Source of the DNA: Mya arenaria | Taxonomy: Eukaryota > Mollusca > Bivalvia > Myida > Myidae | Assembly: GCF_026914265.1 (NCBI RefSeq) | Contig: NC_069125.1 | Span: 1,983,556-2,047,555, forward strand | Direction: 5' to 3' | DNA: 64,000 nt | Shown: positions 13,380 to 25,210 of the stretch, piece by piece | Numbering within the stretch: position 1 is the stretch's first letter | How the letters are laid out: each line of letters begins with the position of its first letter | Position numbers and translations under genes: made by a program | Notes under the pieces: model-generated | The model's database searches: none | The model's input: only the letters and a program-made list of their open reading frames with translations | Told to the model about the DNA's origin: nothing

Positions 13380-13990
13380 TGAACTCCATGACTTAGAATG
13401 TGTGCTCGATAATCGAAATTCAAAATCGAACTCAGAGACAGCTCTGAGATCGAAAATCGTGCGGTTGGGTAGTAGAGCGCCTTTACGGATCAGAATCTCG
13501 GGCTAGCTGCAAATTTCGTGCTGTGGGTTCGATATACAACAATACAAAGAAATAAAACATCCTTGGGCTTGTGATTTGTTTGCTGATGGGGAAAAGTACG
13601 AAATGCGACTATCCAGCAAGATATGAATATCAAGTTATGAGTTTAATAATCGACAATATACATACTTTCAGGGGCTCGTGGGTTTATTTGCTGTTGGGAC
13701 ATAGTACCCAAGGCAAATATCGAGCAAGCTGCAAATATCAAACAGTGAGTTCGATATTTGAAAATATGTAGAAATCAGACATCTTTAGGATTTGTGAATT
13801 TGCCTGATGATGGATCTTTGTCTCCAAGGCGATTACCGAGGTACCTGCTAATATCGAGGTGTATGTTCGGTATTCGACAAGTTAAATAAATCAGACATTC
13901 ATTTGCCCTCGAAGTTGTTTGCTGTTTGTCGGTACCCAAGGTCAATATCGAGCCAGCTGCGAATATCGAGATGTAAGATCGATATTCGTC
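13380..13990. repeat. cgatattcg satellite, about 100-bp units (right)
   Basis: Same family and unit structure as 2000-2925, with the repeated 'cgagccagctgcgaatatcg' type core. It belongs to the right duplication copy. Confidence 0.6.
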
Positions 13991-14409
13991 TATGTACATG
14001 AATCATATATCCATTGGCTTTTATATTCAAATCAAAACACTCAGTTCCAACATTGCTTAGGTCTGCAGTAATTCACGTAGATTTTTGTCCTTCAATGATG
14101 CCTGGGGACTCGTAATGTTATGAGCTAATGTCATTTGTAATAATTGTTGTTGTTTTTTAAACGTTCAATCGTCATTAACCGTGAGCAGAAACATATAAAT
14201 GTTAAACCCTGAATAACACTTATAATAATTAATTACTAAATTGAACTTTTGCGTCCATTTTTTATTGGTATTTTTTTTGTAAATGATTACACTAGCATCC
14301 ATTCTGCGATCCCATTGGATTATATGAACGTAGGCAAAAATACAATTGTAGGCTTTTTGTTCAATATACAGGTACCATAATATTATTATAGGACATCAGA
14401 TGAATATAC

Positions 14410-14620
14410 AAGAAGACGATTGATGCACAGGATTAAAGGGCGCCACGAAATTGATGCACAGGGATACAGGGTGCCTTGCAATATATGCACAGGATTAAAG
14501 AACGACATGTTACTGTTGCACAGGATTAAAGGTCGCTATAAAATTGATGCATATGTTTAAAGGGCGCCTTTAAATAGATGCACATGATTATTATGAAATA
14601 TATGCACAGGATAAAAGGGC
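14410..14620 (+). repeat. 31-bp satellite array (right)
   Basis: About 7 units of the same satellite as 3530-4015, located next to the non-inverted spacer. Confidence 0.7.
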
Positions 14621-15714
14621 TTTCATGTCTTAGTTTGAAGACCAGTATGATTCATATTGAAGAATCAGAAATAAATAAAAAATATGATTATTACTTATAT
14701 CATTTAGACCACAGAGTGATGGATGCGTCAACAATATAACCATTGCGAAATTGAAAACAATATTCACATTACTATTTTTTCAATTAGCATGGTTGCATGT
14801 AAAGCACAATGCGCTGAGATCACGTCGTTATTTCATGTTTGAGGATTCTCAGAAACCTCTTTTCATAAAAGTATTTTACATAACATTAATGCTACGCTAT
14901 CGTTTTCTTTGACAAGTTTTCTAGCATAAAAAGCATTTAAATATGTTTAATCAGAAAAGCATTCTACGCCTTGAATTGAGGTGGAGGTTATAGAGGAAAT
15001 GTTTTCGCTTTATTCAAATGATGGAGGGACTTCAAAGCTTGTAATTATCCTAAATAACCCTAGCTCTAGATGTTATTCCTAAATCACATCAACTAAATAT
15101 TCGATTTTATCTCCCATATAACACTTACATTGTAATGATTAGAAACAAATAGGGAGTCAATACATTTTGTCGATTTTCTTGCAGTTTATTAAAACTAAGA
15201 ATCCCTTATCTATGGTCTCCCTAAATTATGAGAAGACGCCAAAACACTTAAATGTTCGTGTTTTATGGTATTAAGTCGTTATCGTTAATGATTTAATAGT
15301 TCAAAATGGAAGCATCTTACCTGTCTGTGTGGTAACATAGGGATTTTAAACGATGTTTGGACGTCCTTCCTCACTTTGATATTATACACGTGTTCATTCC
15401 CGAAGCGTGAAATGTATCAACTTTTCACATCAAAACAAACAATTGCCACTTCATCAACAATTTTGGGAAAGAAAAACTTGTCCCTTCGTTATTTTCTGGT
15501 TAACGATTGTCAATCGGTATATTTTACAGCATTTTATAACAAAGGGACACCACTGACGTTTGTTTACACCACGTGTAGGAATGAGTTGCTCCGCATGTTG
15601 TATTTTAAGAAAGAACGTTCATTTCGAGGAATTTAAGCGAAATGGCGCTAAGTGGTTTTAAACAAAAACATAAATAGATCCTTTTTTATGGAAGAACATT
15701 GCCGGAAAAATTGC

Positions 15715-16335
15715 ATATTGCTCTCTGACTTGTACATCTTGCTTTCTGACTTGTACAGCTTGCTTTCTGACTTGTACATCTTGCATTCTGACTTTACATT
15801 TTGCATTCTGACTTGTTCATCTTGTTTTTCTTCTTATAGAATCTTGCTTTCTGACTTGTATATCTTGGTTTCTGACTTGTATATCTTACTTTCTGACTTG
15901 AACATCTTACTTTCTGACTTGTACATTTTGCATTCTGACTTATACATCTTGCACACTGATGTGTACATCGTGCATTCTGACTTGAGCATCTTGCTTTTTA
16001 ACTCGTACATCTTGCTTTCTGACTTGTTCATCTTGCATTCTGACTTGTACATCTTGCCTCTGACTTATACATCTTGCTTTCGGACTTGTAAATACTGCTT
16101 TCTGACTTGTATATCTTGCACTCTGACTTGTATATCTTGCTTTCTGACTTATATATATTACTCTCTGACTTGTACATACTACTCTCTGACTTGTATATCT
16201 TGCATTCGAACTTAAAGTTTTTGCTTTTGGACTTGCAAATCTTGCATTCTGACTTGCAGATCTTAGATTCTGACTTGTGCATCTTTTTCTTTCTGACTTG
16301 TATATCTCACTTTCTGACTTGTACATATTGTTAAT
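15715..16335 (+). repeat. 21-bp minisatellite, expanded
   Basis: About 30 tandem units of 'tctgacttgtacatcttgct' plus one base. The period is a multiple of three, so long frames stay open on both strands (15652-16215 plus, 15940-16326 minus); I treat these as artefacts. The unit number is about four times that of the left paralogue. Confidence 0.85.
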
Positions 16336-17799
16336 TGCATCCTTGGTATTTGATCAGATGCTATATTCAATTCATCTATATTCAATTCAGTTGATTTTTA
16401 ACTTCATGTACCATGCCAGGAAGCAGCAATTGGTGTCGGCACACAACGAAATGCTCTCGCGTCGTTCTATCTCTGCAAGTAGTTCTTAAAAACAAAGTTT
16501 CCCCAATGAGGTAGCATTTAAAGATGCGTTCATTGCATTCTTGTAAGTATTTTGAAATTTACACATGATTTATATCGTATTTGAAGGCAATTATATGGTT
16601 TTGAATGTTCTTTTGCAGGACCTCTTTCTTTGATGGTGGATTTATACATGACCCAAGAGATGCGACCATGACTGTGTCACTTGGACGTTATTGATAGTGG
16701 CTGCGATCCGGTGTTAAATCAATAGAAAAAGTGTTCATAATTTTGGGGAAAATAGTGTTAAAGCTGTATTTTTTCTGCAAATTCAAAATAACGTGATAAA
16801 CAGGAGTAATTTTACATATTGTGTACAAAGAAGGGAATTGTTATTGTAAACGAATGATGATAGCAAAAACAATATACACATGTATCTTGATATGGTTTTT
16901 CTTATGTAGAATCAACATACAAAGAGTTCATAATTTGTTGGAAAATGGTGTTAAATGTGAAATGATTTTGACAAGTTCATAACTAGGTGCTAAACAGGAG
17001 TAATTTACATCTAACAAAGAAGGTAATTTTGTACCAGGCACCATATTTGGAAACAATCGACATAATTATTTCACCTCGCTCTCAATGCTTTCTAACAGTA
17101 CAGCCATTATGAGCTGATAGAATTAAGAAGTTTTACTTACGTGTTTGCTGATGGGTACTTGCTGATGCTTCTACATGATTTTAGCAAAAACCTTTCAACA
17201 ACATTTATTTCCATGCTTTAATCACATAAAAGTGCATACATGACGTTAAATCAATATATATATAAATATATATACATTCGTTTAATGTTAATATATATAT
17301 TAAGAATTCAAGACCTAAATGAACATTTGGACATGACCCAAACGTGAGCTTCAATCTTCACAATGTGGTGGACTTGTTGTAAAAATGTAAGGCTTGTCCT
17401 TTAATAGTAATTGCCATTTACAGACAACAATACAGAAAAAAGATCCCAAAACGCGTGACGTGATTAACAAGAACCATGAACCTTTTATATAATTCATTTT
17501 GTAGACAGTTATAACTTTCATACAAGCTATAAAAGTGTTTAATAAATTTACCAGTTTAGCCGACAATGGTCTTAAAATATTGTTCTTATTTAACGTTCAA
17601 CAACGTTTACCTTTTCTATCTAAACACTTCTGTCATTGGTACCAGGAAATCCACAAAAAAGGAAACATAGTTAATTGTGCTACAGTTAATACCACATGGT
17701 AAAAGAATACATATTAAAAGATATAAATAGGAAATTGAAACTGTTTACAGACCTGGATGTGTTATGGTCGTACAGATTTCATTAGTCATGTTTCTGAGA

Positions 17800-18350
17800 T
17801 GTAGATTGAGAATTCTACCAAGTGCATTTAATATGCCTAATCCTCTATTATTGCATCCCCGGTTGAGTAACCTGATCTGTAACCACACGTGCATACTTAA
17901 AGGTTGTTTTGTTTTAATAAACATGGTATACCACAAAAGTACAGTTTATTTATCAATTCAAAATATTGTCAAATACTATATGTTTTTGGTTGTCTGAATT
18001 ACTGAAATCAATTGTATTTTATTAAACAACTCGTTCAATGTTTTATCGGAGTTTAACATGTGTGGTGTTGAAAGTTCAAAAGCCAGTAATGCCGTAAATG
18101 CGACATCCTCAACTGAATAGAAGTTCAAAGCTACCAGAACTTTACAAAGATACCAGTATACTATAATGTTTTATATTAATTTATAAAACGTCCATGGGGA
18201 ATCGACTTTGGCTTTGGATATTCATGTTTGTAAATCTACAAGGATTAGCTCTGTAACACTCTACCGCATTGTCACTGTTAGTGAAGCCACTGGTAGTTAA
18301 ATGGTTATCGCAAATTTACCTTCACGCATCAGATAAAGCTGTTGCAGCTG
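17800..18350. other. No recognisable gene
   Basis: AT-rich; no supported exon, RNA or repeat was seen. Confidence 0.4.
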
Positions 18351-18354
18351 ATGC

Positions 18355-18800
18355 CTACCATAATAGCAGCAAAAAGGCAACATAAACAAAAACGAAAACA
18401 ACAGTTCGAGTAGAAAAAAGCAGCAGCATTAACAGCAACAACATATGCAAGAACAATATATACAGGAAAATTAACAGCAGCGATAGAAGCATTAGTAGCA
18501 GAAAAATCAGCAGCATCAGCTGCGCCATGGTTCTAAATTCTGTTTCTTTAGGCCATATTCATTTTAGAATTTATTTATGTGTTTAGTAACATTAGCCGCA
18601 GCAACATTAAGAGCAGCAGACGAACATCAGCAGTTCAATCAGCAGCAGTATTAACATGAGCAGAAACAACTATATCCCCTAGTCCTGCTAAAATGTCGGC
18701 AGCAGAATAAAAGCCATATGAACAATAACGAAAATATAATGGTAGCAGCAGCAAAAAGCAAAAGCATAAATATAGCAGCGCCAGCGGCGATTGCATCAAA
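18355..18800 (+). repeat. Interrupted CAG/AGC-rich tract
   Basis: Scattered runs of 'agcagc', 'cagcagcat' and 'gcagcagca' are spread over about 450 bp with many interruptions. This is low-complexity sequence; no frame is sustained across it. Confidence 0.5.
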
Positions 18801-21800
18801 AGCAGTCCATCAGTATTGATTATGTCAATAGAACGAAAGATCGAGCTTGGACTGTTGCGAAGATCATTCTGTTCTAGCCCCATCTTCGCTACACTGTCTA
18901 CAACAAACACACGTTGGTTTGCAATTAAATATTTAATATCTTATATTTCGCTGTCGATGCCACTCTTATTCTCAACAACGATTTGTCCACGATATTAAGA
19001 CGGTTCAAGTCTTCGTTGGCGAGATCAGGCCCAGATATGAAGATGAATCAAGTTCTAGGCAGTCGAGTCAGAACGCAAAACTATCTTGATCTTATTCTGC
19101 CAGACGATGTTAAATGGACATCCTATCAATCGTTTTCGGTATAAAATGATTGTCAGGTTATGGATATCCTAAGGTCCTTGAAGTTTCATTTATAATGCCC
19201 AAGTATCAAACGTATATACATTTTCTTTTTCAAGAAGTTTCGAATGATCTTAAGAATGACATTGAGTAAATCCAAAATAATCTCGCAACCTAACACCGAT
19301 TTTTTAACAGTCTTCATTACCTTTCTGGCCTGCTCACGAACCTACTGTTAGCAGACGAAAATATAGTCTTCGAATAAATTAAGCCTTAATTTTTACAGTT
19401 AAAAAGGTCTGACCCTTAGCGTTCAATAGGCAATACGGGTATATCCTTGTAAACCAACTAATGGTCAATCTTTTTTACATCACTTTTTAAAATAATGCTC
19501 ATTCAGTGCAATATAGCACTAAATCAACTCTTCAAAAACTCGAAAGCGTAATAAAAAAACCTGTTTTTATGTTTCTAACATCATATGTATTGAGGTATTT
19601 TCCAGTAAAACAGAAATGGAACCTAGTTCTTACTTAGCCCAATCTACATTTTGCAATCCAGAATGATAAAAGACTATCATTTAGAGGATCTCATAATATA
19701 AACATTTAAAATGCTGCTCGTCTGACCCATTCATTCTCTATTATTGCTTTTGTACATTGTGCGTCTATCCATATTTTCCATTGAACTGAATTACTATGAT
19801 TAAACAAAGAAATGTTTGTTTGAATTAATTTGCAAATATGTAAGTTATGTTATTTATTCAAAGGTTGTGTAAGGCTTACTTAACAATTATTCGATTAAAA
19901 CGTGTTACTTCCCTTTCAATAATATCCTCGAAAAAGCGCAAGTTTTAACTGTTTCAATTTCGATAATAAAAATGTTAACTGAGTATTCCAAGTTTTATTA
20001 TAAGGCAGAAAATCTTAAAAACAAAGAAATAACTTGTTGTATATTTGACAACTCTGCAATGTATAAATCTGGCGTTATTATGATGGACTCAAATGTCCAC
20101 TGAATGTGCAAGACCCACTTTTCCTTTACTTGTGCCCCTTAACATGGTTCATTTTTCGAATGTGTGACTACTTGGCTTGTGCCTGTATTTTTAAATGTAT
20201 TGTTTATGTTAAGAAAAAGAATTTCAATTTATACCGAAATTATTAAAACAACAACAACAACAACCTTCATTGTAAAGACGATCAAAATATCGTAACATTA
20301 ACATGATTGCTACAATTTAAATAATAAACTATGGGTTTCAAAACAAACATACACAGATGCGACATAAATAAACTAATTAATTACATTCATTAACACATGT
20401 GGTATTGCAAAATCCCTGGAAACAATAAGAATTACTTTTAATAAGGTTAAAATATAATCATTCATAAGTATTAAATTTCAGGTGTTACATTTTACATAAA
20501 TTGAAAATAAAACAGTACCATAATTGCATTATTATCCGGAGTAGTTTCGAATTAGATATACGAGATTAAGAATTTATAGTTATACTTTGGAACAAAAGAC
20601 GGCATTTTACAGCGCATAATTTTACAATGAGACATGGAAATTTTAATTCAACAAAAAAGTTCTGACATCCTAAAGGTTACATAATCGACATACATTATGA
20701 TTTAATCATAAAACAAACAAATATAAAAACTTCAAACAGCAAAACAAGTATCTGTAATTGTTTGTCTTTAATGTAGCACGAGGACCACAGGCTACTTTCA
20801 ATAGTTTATGAATGGGATACGGTGAATTGTCAGGTTAGGATTATATTAAAGTTAATCTTTATTCAAAGCCACTGAATGTTTAAAATGAAAAAAAAAAACG
20901 AAAAACTAAGAAAAAAAATGTTGAAGTAAACACATTCACGTCATTTGATTGGGTATGAATTATCAATTAGTTATTCGTGAATAACTGAATAAGCAAATAT
21001 CTGTGTTGTGAAGAGATGGTGACATTCTTTTGTTGTTTTTAATGCATTCAATATCTACACACAAAATTAACGATTTAAACTATAAATGATAGGTGCTATT
21101 TGAAAGTTTAATAAAATGCCCGGCAAATGCACCATTTTTTTTAGAATTATCGGATTATTGATTGCAATAATTCCCGATTAATTAATATATTTGGATTCGT
21201 ATGTACTTTAATCGTTCATTATAAAGTAGCTATGGACAAGAAGATAGTGGAAACGATCTCCCAAATCTCTTTTGTCACATCTTTCTGGGGTATTATTCCA
21301 GCGTCCTATTTCAGGATAGTTTGTGTTCATGGTGCATATTTTACAAAAGGACATTGCTTGTCTTGATGGGAACAGTTTAAAGTAAGGCTCAAATGTATAT
21401 GCTCTTTGGTGACACGATAATGTTTCCCTTTATTAAATCAAACGAGATTTACAAGTCTAGAAAAAAAGAAAAACATTTTACGTCTAGTTGAAATGAAATA
21501 AAGAATCGTGCCAACGAGAATGATTAATATAATGTTGTAGCGACTTGTTTCACAATCATTGTATAATAAATAAGTAACTAATAAAGATTTAATATACATA
21601 ATAAGATATATAATATATGTCCGGTTTTCAATTTAACATATTAGTTATTATTTTGAGCAATAGCTACAATGATTCATTAAATTACATCGGTTACTTGTAG
21701 GTCGGAAACCAACCTCTATGTGACGATACTATGAGATGATGTGCCTTCTGAGAGTATTTGAATGGTAGAAGGGAAGATAAGGTGTATAGCATGTTCGGTA

Positions 21801-22600
21801 ATTTTGAATTTATGAGAGTTAATAATTAAAGCAAGCATTAGCACCATGTCTAACCGTTACAATGTGAAATGGTTGAAGTAACGTCGGTAAGTGGTGGAAT
21901 AACGCCGGTAAAATAGACAAGGGGAATGACAATTCAATTAAGTTATCGGAAAAATGAAAGAATATCAAAAGGGTATGGGCAAGACATCCCACTATTACCA
22001 ATTTCATATATGTATTTGGTTTCCTTCATAATGCCGACGTTTCCCCTCAATCATTTAGGAAAACCACGACATTTTATATAGAAATAATTTTTCGCGAGCT
22101 TTAAAAGGAAAAAGAGCTAAGAACACGAACAAAGAATGGAAAAATAGCTTCTGTCTGTGTGAAATATCCCATGTATAGTGTATTTTGATAATGTTTGCTT
22201 ATCAACTACCAATTATAACCATAAGCATAATCATGTTTACCTAAACTAATTTATGTGTACAGTTAAACCGAACAGCATATAAACCTGTTGCCGTAAAAGC
22301 ATCTTGTGTTGTTTCGTTAGGGTTGATATAAAGCAATACTTGTATGCAATGCATGTATCCTATTCTTATACATACCTTTAATTATACTCATCTTAGTTAT
22401 GTTTATAATCATTTATTAAATCGCTAGTTCAAACATTAATATAGACCTGTTGTAAGATGAAAAATGAATACAAAATCTGAAAACAAAAGCATTCAATTTA
22501 CATGTGTGTAACTATATATATATATATGTTTTATATATAATTATGTTAGATACGTTTACTTGGTTTATTGTGTTAACTTGTTCTATATTGCTTAATGTTA
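18800..22600. other. No recognisable gene
   Basis: Uniformly AT-rich sequence with no sustained open frame, domain or consistent splice-bounded exon that I can support. Small ORFs (for example 21819-22007) are uninformative. Confidence 0.45.
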
Positions 22601-22624
22601 GAGCACTTTATAAGTTGTAAATAT

Positions 22625-22675
22625 ATCTGCGTATCTTCTATATAGGAGGAAATAAAGATTTGATTGATTAATTGA
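22625..22675 (+). mobile_element. Possible LINE/SINE 3' end
   Basis: The sequence 'gaggaaataaagatttgatt' followed by 'gattaattg' has a polyadenylation-like signal running into short TTGAT-type repeats, which is how many invertebrate non-LTR elements end. No body of the element was recognised upstream. Confidence 0.3.
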
Positions 22676-23243
22676 AGTATACTTCGTTCTTTTTAAGTGA
22701 GATTGTCATTTTTTCAAGTGGCCCTGATGTACGCATAAGAAGCCATGCAAATTTTTCTTTTTCAAATTAAACATTCGCATCCGTATGCAGTATAAGGGTT
22801 TTCTTCACGCATTTTTTAGAAAACAAACACAATGCAATCAATCACTTGATTGGGAGTATACATTGTATTACACACAATGTTTGCCTATTAGCAAAATAAA
22901 CCGTGTTACAGTAATCCGTACCATACATGATTCTCCGCATTGCCATAAGCAACAAACCACAGCTATCGAAACCGATCATAGTTTCATGTTTGTATATTGC
23001 TTATGATAGTATATTTATACATAATGTTCTAATTGAACAGGGTTGTTTTTAACCCTGTTCAGTGTAGCCACAAACTCGACACTCACAACAGAAAATTTAT
23101 ATTAATAGTATTTTTACGACATCAGCAGAGTTTGAATTTAAAACGAGAATGGCAGTTCCGTGATATTCTTTTAGCCTCTTTCCATATACTAATATATGTG
23201 GGTTTGGTTACAGATGATAACATGCATGGATAACAGAAGTCAC

Positions 23244-23895
23244 CATGGGAGTATGAGGGAGTAGGAGTGTTTGATTCCGTAAATCAGTAAGCTCCATGTC
23301 AATGTTTTGTTTTATGATGTACTGTGTTGTTGTTGTTGTTGTTGTTGTTGTTGTAATCGCGTGTTTAATATGTGTGTTTTATATGCTTTAGCCATTTAAT
23401 TTAATCTGCCACTGCACATGATTAAATCATATAAGATATTAGACTGTTAACGATGTTAACTTATAAACATGTTATTATTCATTATCTTATGATTGTTTAT
23501 ATTTATATTTTCAGGACGCTCCGATATTATATCTACATTCGATAATGTTGAATATAGAGATATTGAAGAACACTGTGTTTGTTGTTTGAACTATTAAACT
23601 GCTACATATGGTAACCTGGACATATAGACCCACCCTTGCTTAGGAATTACAAATGTATTCTCATCTTAAAACCTGGAATGACCTAGAAAGCAACAATGGT
23701 CTCATTGATCTCAATGATCGAACAGTTTCCCTGCTTAAAACATCACGTGATAGCCCACGTGGGAATAACAAACGTGCTAAAGTGCTGACGAGTTACCTGA
23801 CGATATAGAAATAGAAGAGAGTTGCTGACCATATAGACAATAAAGGAAAAAAAGTTTTGAAATTAAAGATTTTATGATAACTTTATTTTATATAT
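23244..23895 (+). repeat. Duplicated 1.2-kb block, copy A left half
   Basis: Nearly identical to 37803-38426. It includes a (GTT)n microsatellite at about 23326-23355 (about 10 units here, 4 in copy B). The match breaks at 'ctttattttatata', where a LINE begins, and resumes at about 31060. Copy B is contiguous across this point. Confidence 0.85.
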
Positions 23896-24035
23896 TAAAA
23901 TTTGAATTATATAATAATATAGTGTTAGTTATTGTAAAAATGTTTTATAATGTATCTATGAAATTGTATTTGACCACTGATCTATGAATTGTCATGATAT
24001 GTGTATATATGCAAAATTCTTGTATGCTCATGGGC

Positions 24036-24986
24036 CTATGGCCTTTGCATAGATACATTATTTTTTTTTTTTACATTTACATTCAACATTAAAGAAACAT
24101 TTATTAACATTTTGACTTGATACTTTATTTTGCAAGCTTCCAGCCTCTTTTTTGAATAAAGGTACACAATATTACATAAATCTGAGAGACTACTGTCAAC
24201 ATCACAAGTATATTCTGCTGTATTTGTATTTTCACAAAATGTTAAAAGCTTCTGTGTCACATTATCACTATTTAAAGTATTAACAAACATTTCTTTTCTC
24301 TCTGGTTTCCATGCATACTTAAAATAATTGTTAACTAAGACTTCTTCACATGCTTTGTCACCATTACTTTTAAAACAAGATGTGAGAACAAAGTTAACCA
24401 CACAATGATCTGACAAAATATTTGGTTCATTAACATAGAACTTTTTAACAATATTAAAATTATCACTTTTACACATAACAAAATCTATACTACTACTGCC
24501 TTGTGAATTAATGCATGTAAATTTTCCTAAATCCTTGTCCAAATCTGTCCTTCCATTCATTATTCTCAAACCAGTGGCTTTACAAAAATCAAGTAAACAT
24601 CTTCCATGCTCATTGACAATTTTGTCCTGTTTTTTTTCTAGAAAAAATGTCATCCGGCAAATAATCATCCGGCAGTAGGTCCATCAGGTGAAGATATTCA
24701 TCCTCCACAAAGTCTGGTCTGACGCTAACCCTCCCATTGAAGTCCCCAGAAACAAAGAAAACACAGTTTTCAAAAATCATTTTCAATATTATGCATGTCA
24801 TTTGTAATTAAATCAAATATATTTAAGTCATTAAATAACTCTCTACTGCTGCCACTTGGAACATTCTAAGATAAACACAGAAAAAACATCCCCATCTGAC
24901 TGGAACAGGTCTTTACTTAGTTTTAACCATAATACACTGTCACCTGTGGTTTTAAAAAGTTCAATTTTATTTTTCAGTTTATCATG
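24036..24986 (-). pseudogene. Older LINE ORF2, endonuclease C-terminal part
   Basis: Continues the endonuclease with 'GDSVLWLKLSKD' (24.85-24.97 kb). After a break near 24.80 kb it shows 'VSGDFNGRVS' (GDFN motif), and then, in another frame, 'GRCLLDFCKATGLRIMNG', 'SSIDFVMC' and 'NILSDHCVV' (the terminal S-D-H motif). At least one frameshift separates these. The frame ends at 24036 near an A-rich run, with no reverse transcriptase following. Confidence 0.7.
24982..24986. repeat. Target-site duplication, 3' side
   Basis: TCATG directly next to the (ACAG)n tail of the younger LINE; matches 29265-29269. Confidence 0.6.
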
Positions 24987-25013
24987 ACAGACAGACAGAC
25001 AGACAGACAGACA
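24987..25013 (-). repeat. (TGTC)n LINE tail
   Basis: About 6.75 units of ACAG on the plus strand (TGTC in element sense), ending exactly at the insertion junction. It is the 3' terminus of the element, in place of poly-A. Confidence 0.8.
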
Positions 25014-25210
25014 TTTTATTTCGACTTGTACAATGTACATCGTCAACAACACATATATTTATAATTATCAATGTCAACGTGAATGCATAATAACAAACAA
25101 TATAGTACACACGAGTATATATACAAAAATAACAAAAAGTTATAATAAATAGGTTAAATATTGTAATATTAAAATATATCTAAATCAGAGGATGAACAAT
25201 TTTTACCATG

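Larger units (their letters stand above)
11410..17780. repeat. Segmental duplication, right copy
   Basis: This is the partner of the block at about 1580-9460, with the same order of satellites and unique spacers. It carries an extra segment of about 1.6 kb (about 11640-13240) that includes a fragment of LINE reverse transcriptase. Its 21-bp array is much longer than in the left copy (about 30 units against about 8). I see no host gene in it. Confidence 0.75.

Noticed and set aside
15652-16326. Leu/Ser- or Lys/Ser-rich proteins over the 21-bp array
   Set aside because: Period divisible by three gives open frames on both strands; the paralogous array at 5.2 kb does not keep them.
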